Source: Methylobacterium organophilum (lineage in GTDB: Bacteria > Pseudomonadota > Alphaproteobacteria > Rhizobiales > Beijerinckiaceae). Taken from it: a stretch of 64,000 bases of DNA. Below, piece after piece: positions 1 to 10,740 of the stretch. The translations under genes and the position numbers were made by a program. A model generated the notes under the pieces. That model ran no database searches. It saw nothing but the letters and a program-made list of their open reading frames with translations, and was not told the origin of the DNA. Location: the NCBI RefSeq assembly GCF_022179465.1, contig NZ_BPQV01000012.1, forward strand, positions 62,001 to 126,000, in the 5' to 3' direction. How positions within the stretch are numbered: position 1 is the first letter of the stretch; each line of letters starts with the position of its first letter.

Positions 1-7
1 AAGCGCC

Positions 8-2446
8 GTGCCGAAGGCCGCCCCCTCCCCCGAGCTCGTGGTGGCCTTGCGCGAGGACATCCGCGCCAAGCTGATCTACGCCCTCGGCAAGAGCGTCGAG
101 GCCGCCCGCGAGCGCGACTGGTTCGCCGCCACGGCGCTGGCCCTGCGCGACCGGATCGTGGATGCCGCCCGCGGCGGCACCGGCGCCCAGGTTCCGGAGA
201 AGCGGGTCTATTACCTCTCCCTCGAATTCCTCATCGGCCGCCTGCTCTCCGACGCCCTGAACAATCTCGGTCTGGTCGAGGCCACCCGCGCCGCCCTGCG
301 CGACCTCGGCGTTGATCTCGGCGAGGTCGAGGAGGCGGAGCCGGACGCCGCGCTCGGCAATGGGGGCCTCGGGCGGCTCGCTGCCTGCTTCATGGAGAGC
401 ATGGCGAGCCTCTCGATCCCGGCCATGGGCTACGGCATCCGCTACGATCACGGCATCTTCCGGCAGTCGCTGGAAGACGGCTGGCAGCGCGAGGCGCCGG
501 AGACCTGGCTCGCCGAGGGCAATCCCTGGGAATTCGCCCGTCCCGAGGCGACCTACACGATCGGCTTCGGCGGCCACGTCACCATGTCGGCCCATGGCGA
601 GCACCATATCCGGCGCCACTGGCACCCGGCCGAGACCGTGAACGCGGTCGCCTACGACCTGCCCGTGGTCGGCTGGCGGGGCCGCCACGTGAACACCCTG
701 CGCCTGTGGAAGGCGGAATCCGACGCCCCCGTCGAGCTCGCCCGCTTCAATGCCGGTGACCATATCGGCGCCGTGGCCGGCCGCGCCCGGGCGGAGGCGA
801 TCTCCCGCGTGCTCTATCCGAGCGATTCCTCGGCCGAGGGCCAGGAGCTGCGCCTGCGCCAGGAATACTTCTTCACCTCGGCCTCGCTGCAGGACCTGCT
901 GCGCCGGCACGTCGCAGAGCGCGGGTCGCTCCGCTCCCTGCCGGACCATGCCGCGATCCAGCTCAACGACACCCATCCCGCCATCGCGGTGCCCGAGCTG
1001 ATGCGGCTCCTGATGGAGGAGCACGACTTCTCCTGGGAGGATGCCTGGCACATCACCACGAGCACCCTGAACTACACCAACCACACCCTGCTGCCCGAGG
1101 CGCTGGAGACCTGGCCCGTCGAGCTGATGGAGCGGCTGCTGCCGCGCCACATGCAGATCATCTACCTGATCAACTGGATCCACCTCGAGGAGCAGGCCAA
1201 GCTCGGCCGCAACGAGGCGGAGCATGTCGCCGCGGTCTCTCTGATCGACGAGTCCCACGGCCGCCGGGTGCGCATGGGACCCCTGGCCTTCCACGGCTCG
1301 CACCGGGTCAACGGCGTCTCGGCGCTGCACAGCGCGCTCCTGAAGACGACGGTGTTCAAGGACCTGCATGCGCTCGATCCGGAGCGCATCGTCAACAAGA
1401 CCAACGGCATCACCTTCCGCCGTTGGCTGCACAACGCCAATCCGGAGCTGACGGCGCTCGCCGTCGAGACGGTGGGCGAGCGCGTGCTCGACGATCCGTC
1501 CGCCCTGCGGGGGCTGGAGGCGGTGGCCGAGGATCCCGAGTTCCGCACGCGCTACGCGGCCATGCGCAAGGCCCGCAAGAAGGAGCTCGCCCGCGTCATC
1601 GCCGAGCGCACGGGCATCGCGGTCGATCCGGCCGCCCTGTTCGACGTGCAGATCAAGCGCATCCACGAATACAAGCGCCAGCTCCTGAACATCATCGAGA
1701 CGGTGGCGCTCTACCAGGCGATCAAGATGGCGCCGCTGAAGGACTGGACCCCGCGGGTCAAGATCTTCGCCGGCAAGGCCGCGCCGAGCTACGTCCAGGC
1801 CAAGCTGATCATCAAGCTCGCGAGCGACGTGGCCAAGGTCGTCAACGACGATCCGGACGTGGCCGGCCGGCTCAAGGTGGTGTTCCTGCCCAATTACTCG
1901 GTGAGCCTGGCGGAGAAGATCATCCCGGCGGCGGACCTGTCCGAGCAGATCTCGACGGCCGGCATGGAGGCCTCCGGCACCGGTAACATGAAGCTCGCCC
2001 TCAACGGCGCGCTCACCGTGGGCACGCTCGACGGCGCCAATATCGAGATCAAGGACCATGTCGGGGCGGAGAACATCTTCATCTTCGGCCTCGACGCGGC
2101 CGGCGTGCAGGCCCGCGCGGCCGAGCCGGGCTACATGACCCGGGCGATCGAGGGCTCCCCCCGCCTCGCCGCGGCGCTGGCGGCGATCGAATCGGGCCTG
2201 TTCTCCCCCGACGATCCGGGGCGCTTCCGGCCCCTCACCGACGAGCTGCGCCACCGCGACCACTACCTGACCACGGTCGATTTCGATGATTACTGGCGGG
2301 TGCAGCGGGAGATCGACGCCGCCTGGAAGCGCCCGGCCGCCTGGTGGCGCTCGGCCATCCTCAACACCGCCCGGATGGCCTGGTTCTCCTCCGACCGCTC
2401 CATGCGCGAATATGCCGAGGAGATCTGGAACGTGAAGGTCGGCTGA
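8..2446 (+). CDS. glgP: glycogen/maltodextrin phosphorylase
   Basis: Phosphorolyses alpha-1,4-glucan from the non-reducing end to glucose-1-phosphate, in cytosolic glycogen breakdown. The 812-residue product has the full family length of roughly 800-830. Visible landmarks are NGGLGRLAACF near residue 117, which belongs to the glucan/phosphate site region, and EASGTGNMKLALNGA with Lys662, the lysine that forms the Schiff base with pyridoxal phosphate. The start used is a GTG seven bases into the window. The frame stays open to the window edge, so a start slightly upstream cannot be excluded. It converges on the peroxiredoxin gene and a strong hairpin separates the two. No other glg gene is in the window, so its operon partners, if any, lie to the left. 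Confidence 0.95.
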   Translation: MPKAAPSPELVVALREDIRAKLIYALGKSVEAARERDWFAATALALRDRIVDAARGGTGAQVPEKRVYYLSLEFLIGRLLSDALNNLGLVEATRAALRDLGVDLGEVEEAEPDAALGNGGLGRLAACFMESMASLSIPAMGYGIRYDHGIFRQSLEDGWQREAPETWLAEGNPWEFARPEATYTIGFGGHVTMSAHGEHHIRRHWHPAETVNAVAYDLPVVGWRGRHVNTLRLWKAESDAPVELARFNAGDHIGAVAGRARAEAISRVLYPSDSSAEGQELRLRQEYFFTSASLQDLLRRHVAERGSLRSLPDHAAIQLNDTHPAIAVPELMRLLMEEHDFSWEDAWHITTSTLNYTNHTLLPEALETWPVELMERLLPRHMQIIYLINWIHLEEQAKLGRNEAEHVAAVSLIDESHGRRVRMGPLAFHGSHRVNGVSALHSALLKTTVFKDLHALDPERIVNKTNGITFRRWLHNANPELTALAVETVGERVLDDPSALRGLEAVAEDPEFRTRYAAMRKARKKELARVIAERTGIAVDPAALFDVQIKRIHEYKRQLLNIIETVALYQAIKMAPLKDWTPRVKIFAGKAAPSYVQAKLIIKLASDVAKVVNDDPDVAGRLKVVFLPNYSVSLAEKIIPAADLSEQISTAGMEASGTGNMKLALNGALTVGTLDGANIEIKDHVGAENIFIFGLDAAGVQARAAEPGYMTRAIEGSPRLAAALAAIESGLFSPDDPGRFRPLTDELRHRDHYLTTVDFDDYWRVQREIDAAWKRPAAWWRSAILNTARMAWFSSDRSMREYAEEIWNVKVG

Positions 2447-2529
2447 CGGGACGACCGGGATCGGGGGGCGACGGTCCGTTCCGCCGCCCTCCCCTAAGGC
2501 GAAGGCGTGCGGTCCCCGCGCAGAACGAA

Positions 2530-2554
2530 AAAGGCCGGCGTTGCGCCGGCCTTT
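2530..2554. terminator. hairpin terminator between glgP and peroxiredoxin
   Basis: Perfect 11-bp inverted repeat (AAAGGCCGGCG / CGCCGGCCTTT) with a 3-base TTG loop, flanked by A-rich sequence on one side and T-rich on the other. It sits between convergent genes and can serve both strands. Confidence 0.85.
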
Positions 2555-2580
2555 CCCGTTTCAAACTCCGTGAGCGGCGC

Positions 2581-3063
2581 TCACAGCACCCGCAGCATCG
2601 CCTCGGCGCCGGAGGCCTCGGCCTTGGAGGGGGTGTCCTCGATGTTGAGGATGCGCACCACGCCGTCCTCGACGAGCATGGCGTAGCGCTGCGAACGCAC
2701 GCCGAGGCCGAAGCCCGTGCCGTCCATCTCCAGGCCGATCGCCTTCACGAACTCGCCGTTGCCGTCGGCCAGGAACTCGATGCCGTCGGCCCCGCTCTGC
2801 TGCTGCCAGGCATTGAGCACGAAGATGTCGTTCACGGCGGTCACCGCGATCGCGTCGATGCCGCGGGCTAGGATCTCGTCGCGCTTGGCGACGAAGCCCG
2901 GCAGGTGGTTGCGGTGGCAGGCCGGGGTGAAGGCGCCGGGCACGCCGACGAGCACCACGCGGCGGCCCTTGAAGATGTCGTCCGTGGTCTTGGCCTGCGG
3001 GCCTTCGGGGCCGGTGACGCGGAAGGTCGCCTGCGGCAGGTGATCGCCAACCTGGATCGTCAT
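2581..3063 (-). CDS. peroxiredoxin, Prx5/redoxin family
   Basis: Thiol peroxidase that reduces hydrogen peroxide and organic hydroperoxides, using glutaredoxin or thioredoxin. The 160-residue protein is typical of the Prx5 (type II) group. The peroxidatic cysteine is Cys49 in PGAFTPACHRNHLPGF, with Pro42 and Thr46 of the PxxxTxxC motif. No second conserved cysteine stands out, which suggests a 1-Cys or glutaredoxin-dependent mechanism. The ATG start is supported by a GGGAGGAG ribosome binding site 5-8 bases upstream. It is transcribed divergently from yqgE across 181 bases that must hold both promoters. Function is secure; the preferred reductant is not visible from sequence. Confidence 0.95.
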   Translation of the reverse strand: MTIQVGDHLPQATFRVTGPEGPQAKTTDDIFKGRRVVLVGVPGAFTPACHRNHLPGFVAKRDEILARGIDAIAVTAVNDIFVLNAWQQQSGADGIEFLADGNGEFVKAIGLEMDGTGFGLGVRSQRYAMLVEDGVVRILNIEDTPSKAEASGAEAMLRVL

Positions 3064-3244
3064 GGAACTTCTCCTCCCTCGGGCCGTGCGAAAGCGGCAG
3101 TCCGGGTTCCGCGCCGGTCTAGCTGTGCCTCCCGCGCCTGTCGAGGTCGGGGCCTGCTTCGGCTGGGGGCCGGATCGGTGCCTTTGCGCGTGAAAGCGGC
3201 CATCCGCTTCTGGACAACCTCCGCGCCTGGATTAGCATGATGGC

Positions 3245-3847
3245 ATGCAGGCGGGTCTTCTCACCGAACCGGGTTACCTCGACGGCCAGTTCCTGGTGGC
3301 GATGCCGGGGATGGGCGACGAGCGCTTCGCGCGCACGGTGATCTATCTCTGCGCGCATTCCGCCGACGGGGCGATGGGCATCATCGTCAACAAGCCGGTG
3401 GCGGATCTGAGCATGCCCGATCTGCTGATCCAGCTCGACATCGCCCCCGAGACCGACGCCATCCGCCTGCGCGAACAGGTCGGCCACATGCCGGTGCTGA
3501 TGGGCGGCCCGGTCGACGCCAAGCGCGGCTTCGTGCTGCACAGCGCCGACTTCCACATCGAGCAATCGACCCTCGTGATCGACGACGGCATCTGCCTGAC
3601 CGCGACCGTCGAGATCCTGCGGGCCATCGCCGGGGGCGACGGGCCGGCCAGCGCCGTGCTGGCCCTGGGCTATGCCGGCTGGCAGGCGGGGCAGCTGGAG
3701 CGGGAGATCATGGCCAATGGCTGGCTCAACTGCCCGGCCGATGCGGACCTGATCTTCAACGCCCGGCTCGAGGCCCGCTACGACGAGGCCCTGCGCCGCA
3801 TCGGCATCGACCCCGTGATGCTCTCGGCCGAGGCGGGCCGCGCCTGA
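3245..3847 (+). CDS. yqgE: YqgE/AlgH family protein (UPF0301)
   Basis: Conserved bacterial protein of about 190-200 residues with no established biochemical activity; the AlgH name comes from an old link to alginate regulation in Pseudomonas. The family signature is visible: the N-terminal segment [27 protein letters not shown], here cited only by its key parts, then MGIIVNKP and later [12 protein letters not shown]. The protein is full length at 200 residues and lacks a signal peptide or membrane segment. It stands alone, divergent from the peroxiredoxin and convergent with a long exported-protein gene. Confidence 0.9.
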   Translation: MQAGLLTEPGYLDGQFLVAMPGMGDERFARTVIYLCAHSADGAMGIIVNKPVADLSMPDLLIQLDIAPETDAIRLREQVGHMPVLMGGPVDAKRGFVLHSADFHIEQSTLVIDDGICLTATVEILRAIAGGDGPASAVLALGYAGWQAGQLEREIMANGWLNCPADADLIFNARLEARYDEALRRIGIDPVMLSAEAGRA

Positions 3848-3874
3848 GGGGGCGCCGCGCGCGGTGCGGACGTC

Positions 3875-4930
3875 CTACTGGTCGGCGAAGGCGGGCGCCC
3901 CGGCATCCTGGGCATCCGGGTTCAGGCCGTCCACCGCCGGCTTGCGGCGGGGACGCGGCGTCGCGCTCGCCGTCGGGGTCGCGGTGTTGGCGCCGAGCCG
4001 CACCGCCAGCGCCAGGGCGCGGGCCTCCGTGAAGCGCAGGTGGCAGAAGCCGTGCGCGCCCTCGCGGGCATAGGTGCGGCAGACCTCCTCGCGGTCGGAG
4101 GAGAAGGCGGCCTGCTCCTGCACCACCGGCCGCAGGTCCGGGCCGCGCAGGCGCTGGCTCATGACCTTGTAATTGTCGCGCACCGCCTTGTCGGCGACGC
4201 CGCGGGCCGTGTCGAATTCCTGCGCCCGCGGCATCAGGGTCGCGGCGCCCGGCCCCCACAGGCCCTTGGGCGTCACCGCGCAATCGGCGGCGGTGAAGGT
4301 GCAGAGATTGCCCGCCGTCGGCGTGACGAGCACGCCGCCTTCCAGCACGTCGAGGCGCAGGGGGCATTCCGGCGCGGCGAGCTCGTAGCGGGCCACGCCC
4401 TCCGGCTTGCCGGCGGTGGCCAGGGCGAGGGGCTTGCCGCCGTTGAGCTTCACGCTGCAGCTCTCGGTCGGCTGCGAGACCTTGGTGCCGGCGAGCGTGA
4501 CGAGGGCGGCGACCCCGGCGCCGGCGCGGTCGAGCTTCAGGGAGCCGGCGAGCCCGTTCTCCAGCAGCTCCTGGCCGAACACGTTGTCCTCGGACGGCGC
4601 CTTCAGCACCACGGGCTGCCGGGGCGGCGCGGGGGTGGCCGGCCGCGCCTCGCCCTGCGGGGCGTCGCCGGGCGGGAGCGGTTCGCCCGGAAGCGGCGCG
4701 GGGGGCGCGGGCGGCGGCACGTTCTGGCGCGGCACCGGGGGCCTGGCCGCCCGGCCGATCCCGAACAGCTCCTCGAAGAAGTTCTGCGCGGCGGCCGGCC
4801 CGGCGGGCAGCAGGAGCGCCGGCAGCAGCAGAAGGGCGCGGGCGAAGGCATGGGCCCGAAGCGTGCTTCCCGCATCTCGGAAAGAGCCGGGGCGGACGGC
4901 GCTCGGCCGGGGCGGGTTCGGCGACGGCAT
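3875..4930 (-). CDS. exported proline-rich protein with cysteine-containing C-terminal domain, function unknown
   Basis: 351 residues. Residues about 24-49 form a signal peptide (an arginine-containing start, a leucine-rich core LLLLPALLLP, then AGPAAAQ). Residues about 60-105 are a Pro/Ala-rich linker. The remainder looks globular, with cysteines near residues 158 and 189 and a Cys pair in EEVCRTYAREGAHGFCHLRF. That last stretch resembles the cysteine-spaced helical segment of LprI-type lysozyme-inhibitor domains, but the match is weak and from memory. A short disordered Thr/Pro/Arg-rich tail follows. It is probably periplasmic. It is the only gene between yqgE and dnaK and reads away from dnaK. 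I do not recognise a specific function. Confidence 0.75.
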   Translation of the reverse strand: MPSPNPPRPSAVRPGSFRDAGSTLRAHAFARALLLLPALLLPAGPAAAQNFFEELFGIGRAARPPVPRQNVPPPAPPAPLPGEPLPPGDAPQGEARPATPAPPRQPVVLKAPSEDNVFGQELLENGLAGSLKLDRAGAGVAALVTLAGTKVSQPTESCSVKLNGGKPLALATAGKPEGVARYELAAPECPLRLDVLEGGVLVTPTAGNLCTFTAADCAVTPKGLWGPGAATLMPRAQEFDTARGVADKAVRDNYKVMSQRLRGPDLRPVVQEQAAFSSDREEVCRTYAREGAHGFCHLRFTEARALALAVRLGANTATPTASATPRPRRKPAVDGLNPDAQDAGAPAFADQ

Positions 4931-5123
4931 CAGGACGGCGGCACCTTGGCGGAAGAGCCTTCGGGGACGGGATCAGCAGGATCTAGCATGCCACCCGTGG
5001 CAGGGACGTGGCAGAGGCGCAACATTTCCCGGGCAGGGCCCGCGGAAGCGCCTCCGCATCCGTGGGAAAACCGCAAGCCCAGGGAACGGGATAGGTTGAC
5101 CGCCCGGATGCGCGGCCGTTCGC

Positions 5124-5152
5124 CTTGCGGGTCTGCGGTGACCTTCTTATAT
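5124..5152 (+). promoter_or_regulatory. RpoH (sigma-32) promoter of dnaK
   Basis: CTTG at 5124-5127 and CTTATAT at 5146-5152, separated by 18 bases. This matches the alphaproteobacterial RpoH consensus (CTTG, 17-18 bases, CYTATNT). It predicts transcription starting near 5160 and a leader of about 160 bases before dnaK. Confidence 0.8.
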
Positions 5153-5320
5153 GCGCGAAGGCACGGGATGAAGACCTGGGGCGGGCCGTTCCGGCCCCGG
5201 CTCCAAGCCCGACCCGTTCCCGCAATTTTTCTGATTGCACCGCCAGTAAAGCCTAGCCATGGGCCGAGCTGCTTCGGGGCTCGGCGGTCTGCTTGAACAG
5301 AACAACAGAGGGATCCCACC

Positions 5321-7243
<1,923 letters not shown>

Positions 7244-7260
7244 TCCGTCGCGCGGAAGCC

Positions 7261-7287
7261 TCGGGGACCGGAAAATCCGGTCCCCGA
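7261..7287 (+). terminator. strong hairpin after dnaK
   Basis: Perfect inverted repeat TCGGGGACCGG / CCGGTCCCCGA with a 5-base AAAAT loop, 17 bases after the dnaK stop. There is no long T run afterwards, so it may be a weak terminator, a 3'-end stabiliser or an attenuator between dnaK and dnaJ. Confidence 0.65.
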
Positions 7288-7321
7288 TCGCTTTCGCGCA
7301 ATCGGAATCGCGTAACGACCC

Positions 7322-7350
7322 TTGATCCCCGGGGCTGCCTCGGGGATCAA
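7322..7350. repeat. palindrome in dnaK-dnaJ spacer
   Basis: Inverted repeat TTGATCCCCG / CGGGGATCAA with a 9-base centre. It is the second hairpin between dnaK and dnaJ. Its form resembles the short dispersed palindromes common between genes of Hyphomicrobiales, but only one copy is evident here. Confidence 0.5.
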
Positions 7351-7475
7351 GCATGACAGATCTCAGGAGGGCGCCCACGAGCGGGGCCGCCGTCCTGACG
7401 GGAACGATGCTCGATCCGCATCCCGTGCACGGCCGGCGGCTCGCCCACCCGTGCCGGAATGCCCAGAGGCCGTGA

Positions 7476-8618
7476 ATGTCGAAGCGGGACTATTACGAGA
7501 TCCTGGGCGTCGCCAAGACGGCGTCGGAAAGCGAACTGAAGGTCGCCTTCCGCAAGCTCGCCATGCTCCACCACCCGGACCGCAATCCTGGCGACAAGGA
7601 AGCCGAGATCAAGTTCAAGGAGATCAACGAGGCCTATCAGTGCCTCTCCGACGGCGAGAAGCGGGCGGCCTATGACCGCTTCGGCCACGCCGCCTTCAGC
7701 CAGGGCGGGGGCGGCCCCGGATTCGGCAACGAGTTCGGCGACTTCATGTCGGACATTTTCGAGAACTTCTTCGGCGACGGTCGCGGCGGCGGGGCGCGGG
7801 GCCGCGGCGGCGCGCCGGGCCGGGAGCGCGGGGCGGACCTGCGCTACAATCTCGAGATCAGCCTGGAGGAAGCCTTCACCGGCAAGACCGAGACGATCCG
7901 CATCCCGACCTCCATCGCCTGCGAGGCCTGCGCCGGCTCCGGCGCCAAGCCCGGCTCGAAGCCGCGCGCCTGCCCCACCTGCGGCGGCTACGGCCGCGTG
8001 CGGGCGGCGCAGGGCTTCTTCGCCATCGAGCGGACCTGCCCGAACTGCCACGGCCGCGGCGAGGTGATCGACGATCCCTGCCCCTCCTGCGCCGGTGCCG
8101 GCCGGGTCGAGCGCGAGCGCACCCTCTCGATCAACGTGCCGGCGGGCGTCGATGACGGCCTGCGCATCCGGCTCGCGGGCGAGGGCGAGAGCGGCCTGCG
8201 CGGCGGCCCGGCGGGCGATCTCTACGTCTTCCTCTCGATCAAGCCGCATCCCTTCTTCCAGCGGGACGGGGCGGACCTGTTCTGCCGCGTGCCGATCTCC
8301 ATGGTGACGGCGGCGCTCTCGGGCGAGATCACCGTGCCGGTGATCGACGGCTCGCAGACGCAGGTGCGCATCCCCGCCGGCACGCAGACGGCCAAGCAGT
8401 TCCGCATCAAGGGCAAGGGCATGCCCGTGCTCCGCTCCCGCGACGTGGGTGACCTCTACATCCAGGTCTCGGTGGAGACGCCGCAGAACCTGACCAAGCG
8501 CCAGCGCGAATTGCTGCAGGAATTCGAGCGGGAGGCCTCGGAGGAGAACCACCCGGAAAGCGCGGGCTTCTTCTCGAAGGTGCGCGACTTCTTCGTCAGC
8601 GGGGCCTCGCGCGCCTGA
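7476..8618 (+). CDS. dnaJ: chaperone protein DnaJ (Hsp40)
   Basis: Co-chaperone that stimulates the DnaK ATPase and delivers substrates. The 380-residue product has every DnaJ module. The J domain is at residues 1-70 with the HPD motif (HHPDRNPGD). A Gly/Phe-rich linker runs from about 75 to 125. A complete zinc domain of four CxxCxGxG-type repeats follows ([32 protein letters not shown]). The C-terminal substrate domains follow. The ATG start at 7476 places the J-domain sequence [11 protein letters not shown] at the very N-terminus, as in the family. It is the second gene of the dnaK heat-shock locus. Nothing essential is missing. Confidence 0.98.
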   Translation: MSKRDYYEILGVAKTASESELKVAFRKLAMLHHPDRNPGDKEAEIKFKEINEAYQCLSDGEKRAAYDRFGHAAFSQGGGGPGFGNEFGDFMSDIFENFFGDGRGGGARGRGGAPGRERGADLRYNLEISLEEAFTGKTETIRIPTSIACEACAGSGAKPGSKPRACPTCGGYGRVRAAQGFFAIERTCPNCHGRGEVIDDPCPSCAGAGRVERERTLSINVPAGVDDGLRIRLAGEGESGLRGGPAGDLYVFLSIKPHPFFQRDGADLFCRVPISMVTAALSGEITVPVIDGSQTQVRIPAGTQTAKQFRIKGKGMPVLRSRDVGDLYIQVSVETPQNLTKRQRELLQEFEREASEENHPESAGFFSKVRDFFVSGASRA

Positions 8619-8732
8619 GCGGTGCGGGGATCCGCGGCGCCGCTCGCGCGGTTGTGCTGTCGGCGCAGGCGATCTGCATCGGCCAAGCTTGACTGTTGCA
8701 AGGCTTTCGTCGTCTAGCCTTACCGTTCCACT

Positions 8733-9389
8733 GTGATCCGAGGGTCTTCGGTCTTGCCGCCGTTACGCCGATCCAGCGCCAAAGTCGTCGCCGCCACGCA
8801 AGATCTCCGTGTCCGGCGGGATCCGCTGGAGGATGAGGCCCGCTTCCTGCGCTCCTGGTTCGAGCGCCCGCTCGTCACCGGCGCGGTGACGCCGTCGGGC
8901 CGCATGCTCGCGCGCACCATGGCCTCCTATGTCGATCCGCGGGTGCCCGGTCCGGTGATCGAGCTCGGGCCCGGCACCGGCCCGGTGACGGAGGCGCTGA
9001 TCCGCCGGGGCGTCGAGCCCGAGCGGCTCATCCTCGTCGAGTTCAATCCCGATTTCTGCGAGCTGCTGCGCCGCCGCTTTCCCGGTGTCACGGTGGTGCG
9101 GGGCGACGCCTACCGCATCCGCGATTCCCTCGGCAGCCTGCTCGCCGAGCCCTGCGCGGCGACGATCTCCAGCCTGCCGCTCTTCACCAAGCCCCTGGAG
9201 CAGCGCCTCGACCTGCTCCAGACGGCGCATGATGTGATGCACCCGAACGCGCCCTTCGTGCAGTTCACCTACGCCCTGGCGCCGCCGATCCCGGCCAAAT
9301 GCGAGGCGGGCAGCTACACGGCGAGCCGCTCCAACAAGGTCTGGCTGAATCTGCCCCCGGCCCGGGTCTGGGTTTATCGCCGCCCCTGA
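8733..9389 (+). CDS. SAM-dependent methyltransferase, PmtA-like (phosphatidylethanolamine N-methyltransferase family)
   Basis: Probably methylates phosphatidylethanolamine towards phosphatidylcholine, as PmtA enzymes of Rhodobacter/Agrobacterium type do. The SAM-binding motif is VIELGPGTGPVTEALIRRG near residue 73, followed by an acidic strand-end LILVEFNPDF and the GDA motif. The segment SSLPLFTKP corresponds to the conserved catalytic-side loop of rRNA-dimethylase-like enzymes. The length is 218 residues from a GTG start; the PmtA family is about 200, so an internal start is possible. It is a soluble or peripheral enzyme with no membrane helix. It follows dnaJ by 114 bases but shows no functional link. 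The substrate is inferred from family resemblance. Confidence 0.75.
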   Translation: MIRGSSVLPPLRRSSAKVVAATQDLRVRRDPLEDEARFLRSWFERPLVTGAVTPSGRMLARTMASYVDPRVPGPVIELGPGTGPVTEALIRRGVEPERLILVEFNPDFCELLRRRFPGVTVVRGDAYRIRDSLGSLLAEPCAATISSLPLFTKPLEQRLDLLQTAHDVMHPNAPFVQFTYALAPPIPAKCEAGSYTASRSNKVWLNLPPARVWVYRRP

Positions 9390-9400
9390 CAGGGATCTTC

Positions 9401-9426
9401 TGAACGTCGGTCTCAGTCGACGTTCA
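9401..9426. terminator. inverted repeat after the PmtA-like gene
   Basis: Perfect 9-bp inverted repeat TGAACGTCG / CGACGTTCA with an 8-base loop, 12 bases after the stop codon. It could terminate transcription or act as an operator for the next gene. No T run follows. Confidence 0.45.
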
Positions 9427-9494
9427 TCCGGCGCGACCTACCTTCGGACATCTTCTGGTTGTCCCAGAGATCGATGAAAGGGAGGTCACTTACG

Positions 9495-9800
9495 ATGACG
9501 ACCAAGCCGATCACGCTGTGGCGCGGTGCTGTCCTTGCGGCGGCGATCGCGACGGGCGGGCTCTTCGCGGCCCCCGCCATGGCCGCGCCCCTCGCCCCCG
9601 CCCCGGCCGGGGCGATCGCCGAGAATCCGGGCGTCTCGACCGTCCAGTACGGCTGGCACCGCCACCATCATCACCATCATCACGGCTGGGGCCATCACCG
9701 CCGCCATTGGGGCCACCACCACGGCTGGGGCCACCGCCATTGGGGCCATCGCCACCACCATCACCATGGCTGGGGCCACCACCGCCGCCACTGGTACTGA
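9495..9800 (+). CDS. small secreted histidine-rich protein
   Basis: 101 residues. The ATG at 9495 is chosen because GGGAGG lies about 10 bases upstream. A signal peptide covers residues 1-32 (basic start, hydrophobic AVLAAAIATGGLFAA, cleavage after AMA). The mature half is almost entirely His, Gly, Trp and Arg in short repeats such as GWGHHRRHWGHH and GHRHWGHRHHHHH. This composition suggests binding of nickel, zinc or copper in the periplasm, but that is inference. The repeats are also present at DNA level, so the gene may have grown by internal duplication. A convincing terminator follows, so it is monocistronic. Confidence 0.75.
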   Translation: MTTKPITLWRGAVLAAAIATGGLFAAPAMAAPLAPAPAGAIAENPGVSTVQYGWHRHHHHHHHGWGHHRRHWGHHHGWGHRHWGHRHHHHHGWGHHRRHWY

Positions 9801-9820
9801 GGCGGACTCATTCCGCCGGA

Positions 9821-9848
9821 GCCGTCCCCGCCCAACGGGGGCGGCTTT
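9821..9848 (+). terminator. rho-independent terminator of the His-rich gene
   Basis: GCCGTCCCCG paired with CGGGGGCGGC around a short CCCAA loop, with one G-T/mismatch position, followed directly by TTTT. It lies 21 bases after the stop codon. Confidence 0.8.
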
Positions 9849-9942
9849 TCGCGTCCGGGCGTCGCCTGTTTTTGACAGGGGGCGCCGACGCGTCTACGGG
9901 CGGCACCCGATCCGGGCCGGTTTGGCCCCGCGGAGCCGTTCC

Positions 9943-10392
9943 ATGACCCTCGACACCGAGGTCGCCTCCCTCAGACAGGTGCCGCTCTTCCGCGAGGTCG
10001 AGCCCGCCCGCCTCAAACTCCTCGCCTTCACGAGCGAGCGCGTGCATTTCGAGGCGGCCCAGCCGGTCTTCGCACAGGGCGACGCCTCGGATTGCGCCTA
10101 TGTCATCCTGGAGGGCTCGGCCTCGGTCTCGATCGACGGGCCGCAGGGGCCCGTGCGCCTCGCCCTGCTCTCGGCCAATGCCCTGGTCGGCGAGATGGGC
10201 ATCCTGGCCGAGCAGCCGCGCTCGGCGGGGGTGACGGCGGAGGAGCCGATGACGGCGCTGCGCATCGACCGGGCGGTCTTCCTGGAGCTGCTCGCGCAAT
10301 TCCCGCAGATCGCCATCGCCGTGATGCGCGACCTCGCCCAGCGCCTCGAGCACACCAATCGCCAGCTCGCGCGCCTGAGCCCGCGGGACTGA
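9943..10392 (+). CDS. stand-alone cyclic nucleotide-binding domain protein
   Basis: 149 residues that consist of a single cNMP-binding beta-barrel: VPLFREVEPARLKLLAF at the start, then FAQGDASDCAYVILEGSASV, and the phosphate-binding cassette region LVGEMGILAEQPRSAGVTAEEP with conserved Gly-Glu and Arg-Ser. There is no DNA-binding HTH after the domain, unlike Crp/Fnr proteins, and no kinase or channel module. It may bind cAMP or c-di-GMP and act through a partner protein. The ATG at 9943 is used because the domain begins there; the frame is open further upstream through the previous terminator, which cannot be coding. The partner is unknown. Confidence 0.8.
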   Translation: MTLDTEVASLRQVPLFREVEPARLKLLAFTSERVHFEAAQPVFAQGDASDCAYVILEGSASVSIDGPQGPVRLALLSANALVGEMGILAEQPRSAGVTAEEPMTALRIDRAVFLELLAQFPQIAIAVMRDLAQRLEHTNRQLARLSPRD

Positions 10393-10405
10393 CCCGCCGA
10401 CGCGC

Positions 10406-10672
10406 TCAGCGGTATTTCCAGCCCCACGGCCCGTAGATCGGGTAGCCCCGGCGATAGGCCTCGTACTCCGCGCCCGGATCGTGGCGGCGATAGCCGTTGC
10501 GATAGGCGTAGGGGCTCGGCTCGATATAGCTCGGGTTCTGCAGTTCCTGGCGCAGGGCGCCGTCGCCCTCCCCCGAGCTGCCGCCGGCGCTGCCGAAGGC
10601 CAGGGCCGCGCCCGTGCCGGCCAGGGTGAGGAGCGCGGCGCCGGTCGCCGCGCTCAGGATCGTCCGTCCCAT
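10406..10672 (-). CDS. small exported Tyr/Arg-rich protein, function unknown
   Basis: 88 residues. The N-terminal 26 residues are a signal peptide (MGRTILSAATGAALLTLAGT then GAALA). The mature part is short and rich in Gly, Tyr, Arg and Pro (YAYRNGYRRHDPGAEYEAYRRGY) and ends in GPWGWKYR. No cysteine or enzymatic motif is present. The ATG has a GGAGAG ribosome binding site close upstream. It converges with the cNMP-binding protein gene, with 13 bases between stops. Similar small YxxY/RRGY-rich exported proteins are common in Methylobacterium but uncharacterised. Confidence 0.65.
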   Translation of the reverse strand: MGRTILSAATGAALLTLAGTGAALAFGSAGGSSGEGDGALRQELQNPSYIEPSPYAYRNGYRRHDPGAEYEAYRRGYPIYGPWGWKYR

Positions 10673-10740
10673 GGAAAGCTCTCCGACAGTCTTGCCCCGA
10701 CAACACGGACGCCGCGCGCCCGGTTGCAGCGGCCGGGCGC

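Noticed and set aside
9661-9795. CAC/CAT-rich direct repeats as a CRISPR-like array
   Set aside because: The repeats are His and Trp codons inside a signal-peptide-bearing gene; there are no regular spacers. No CRISPR array was seen anywhere in the window.
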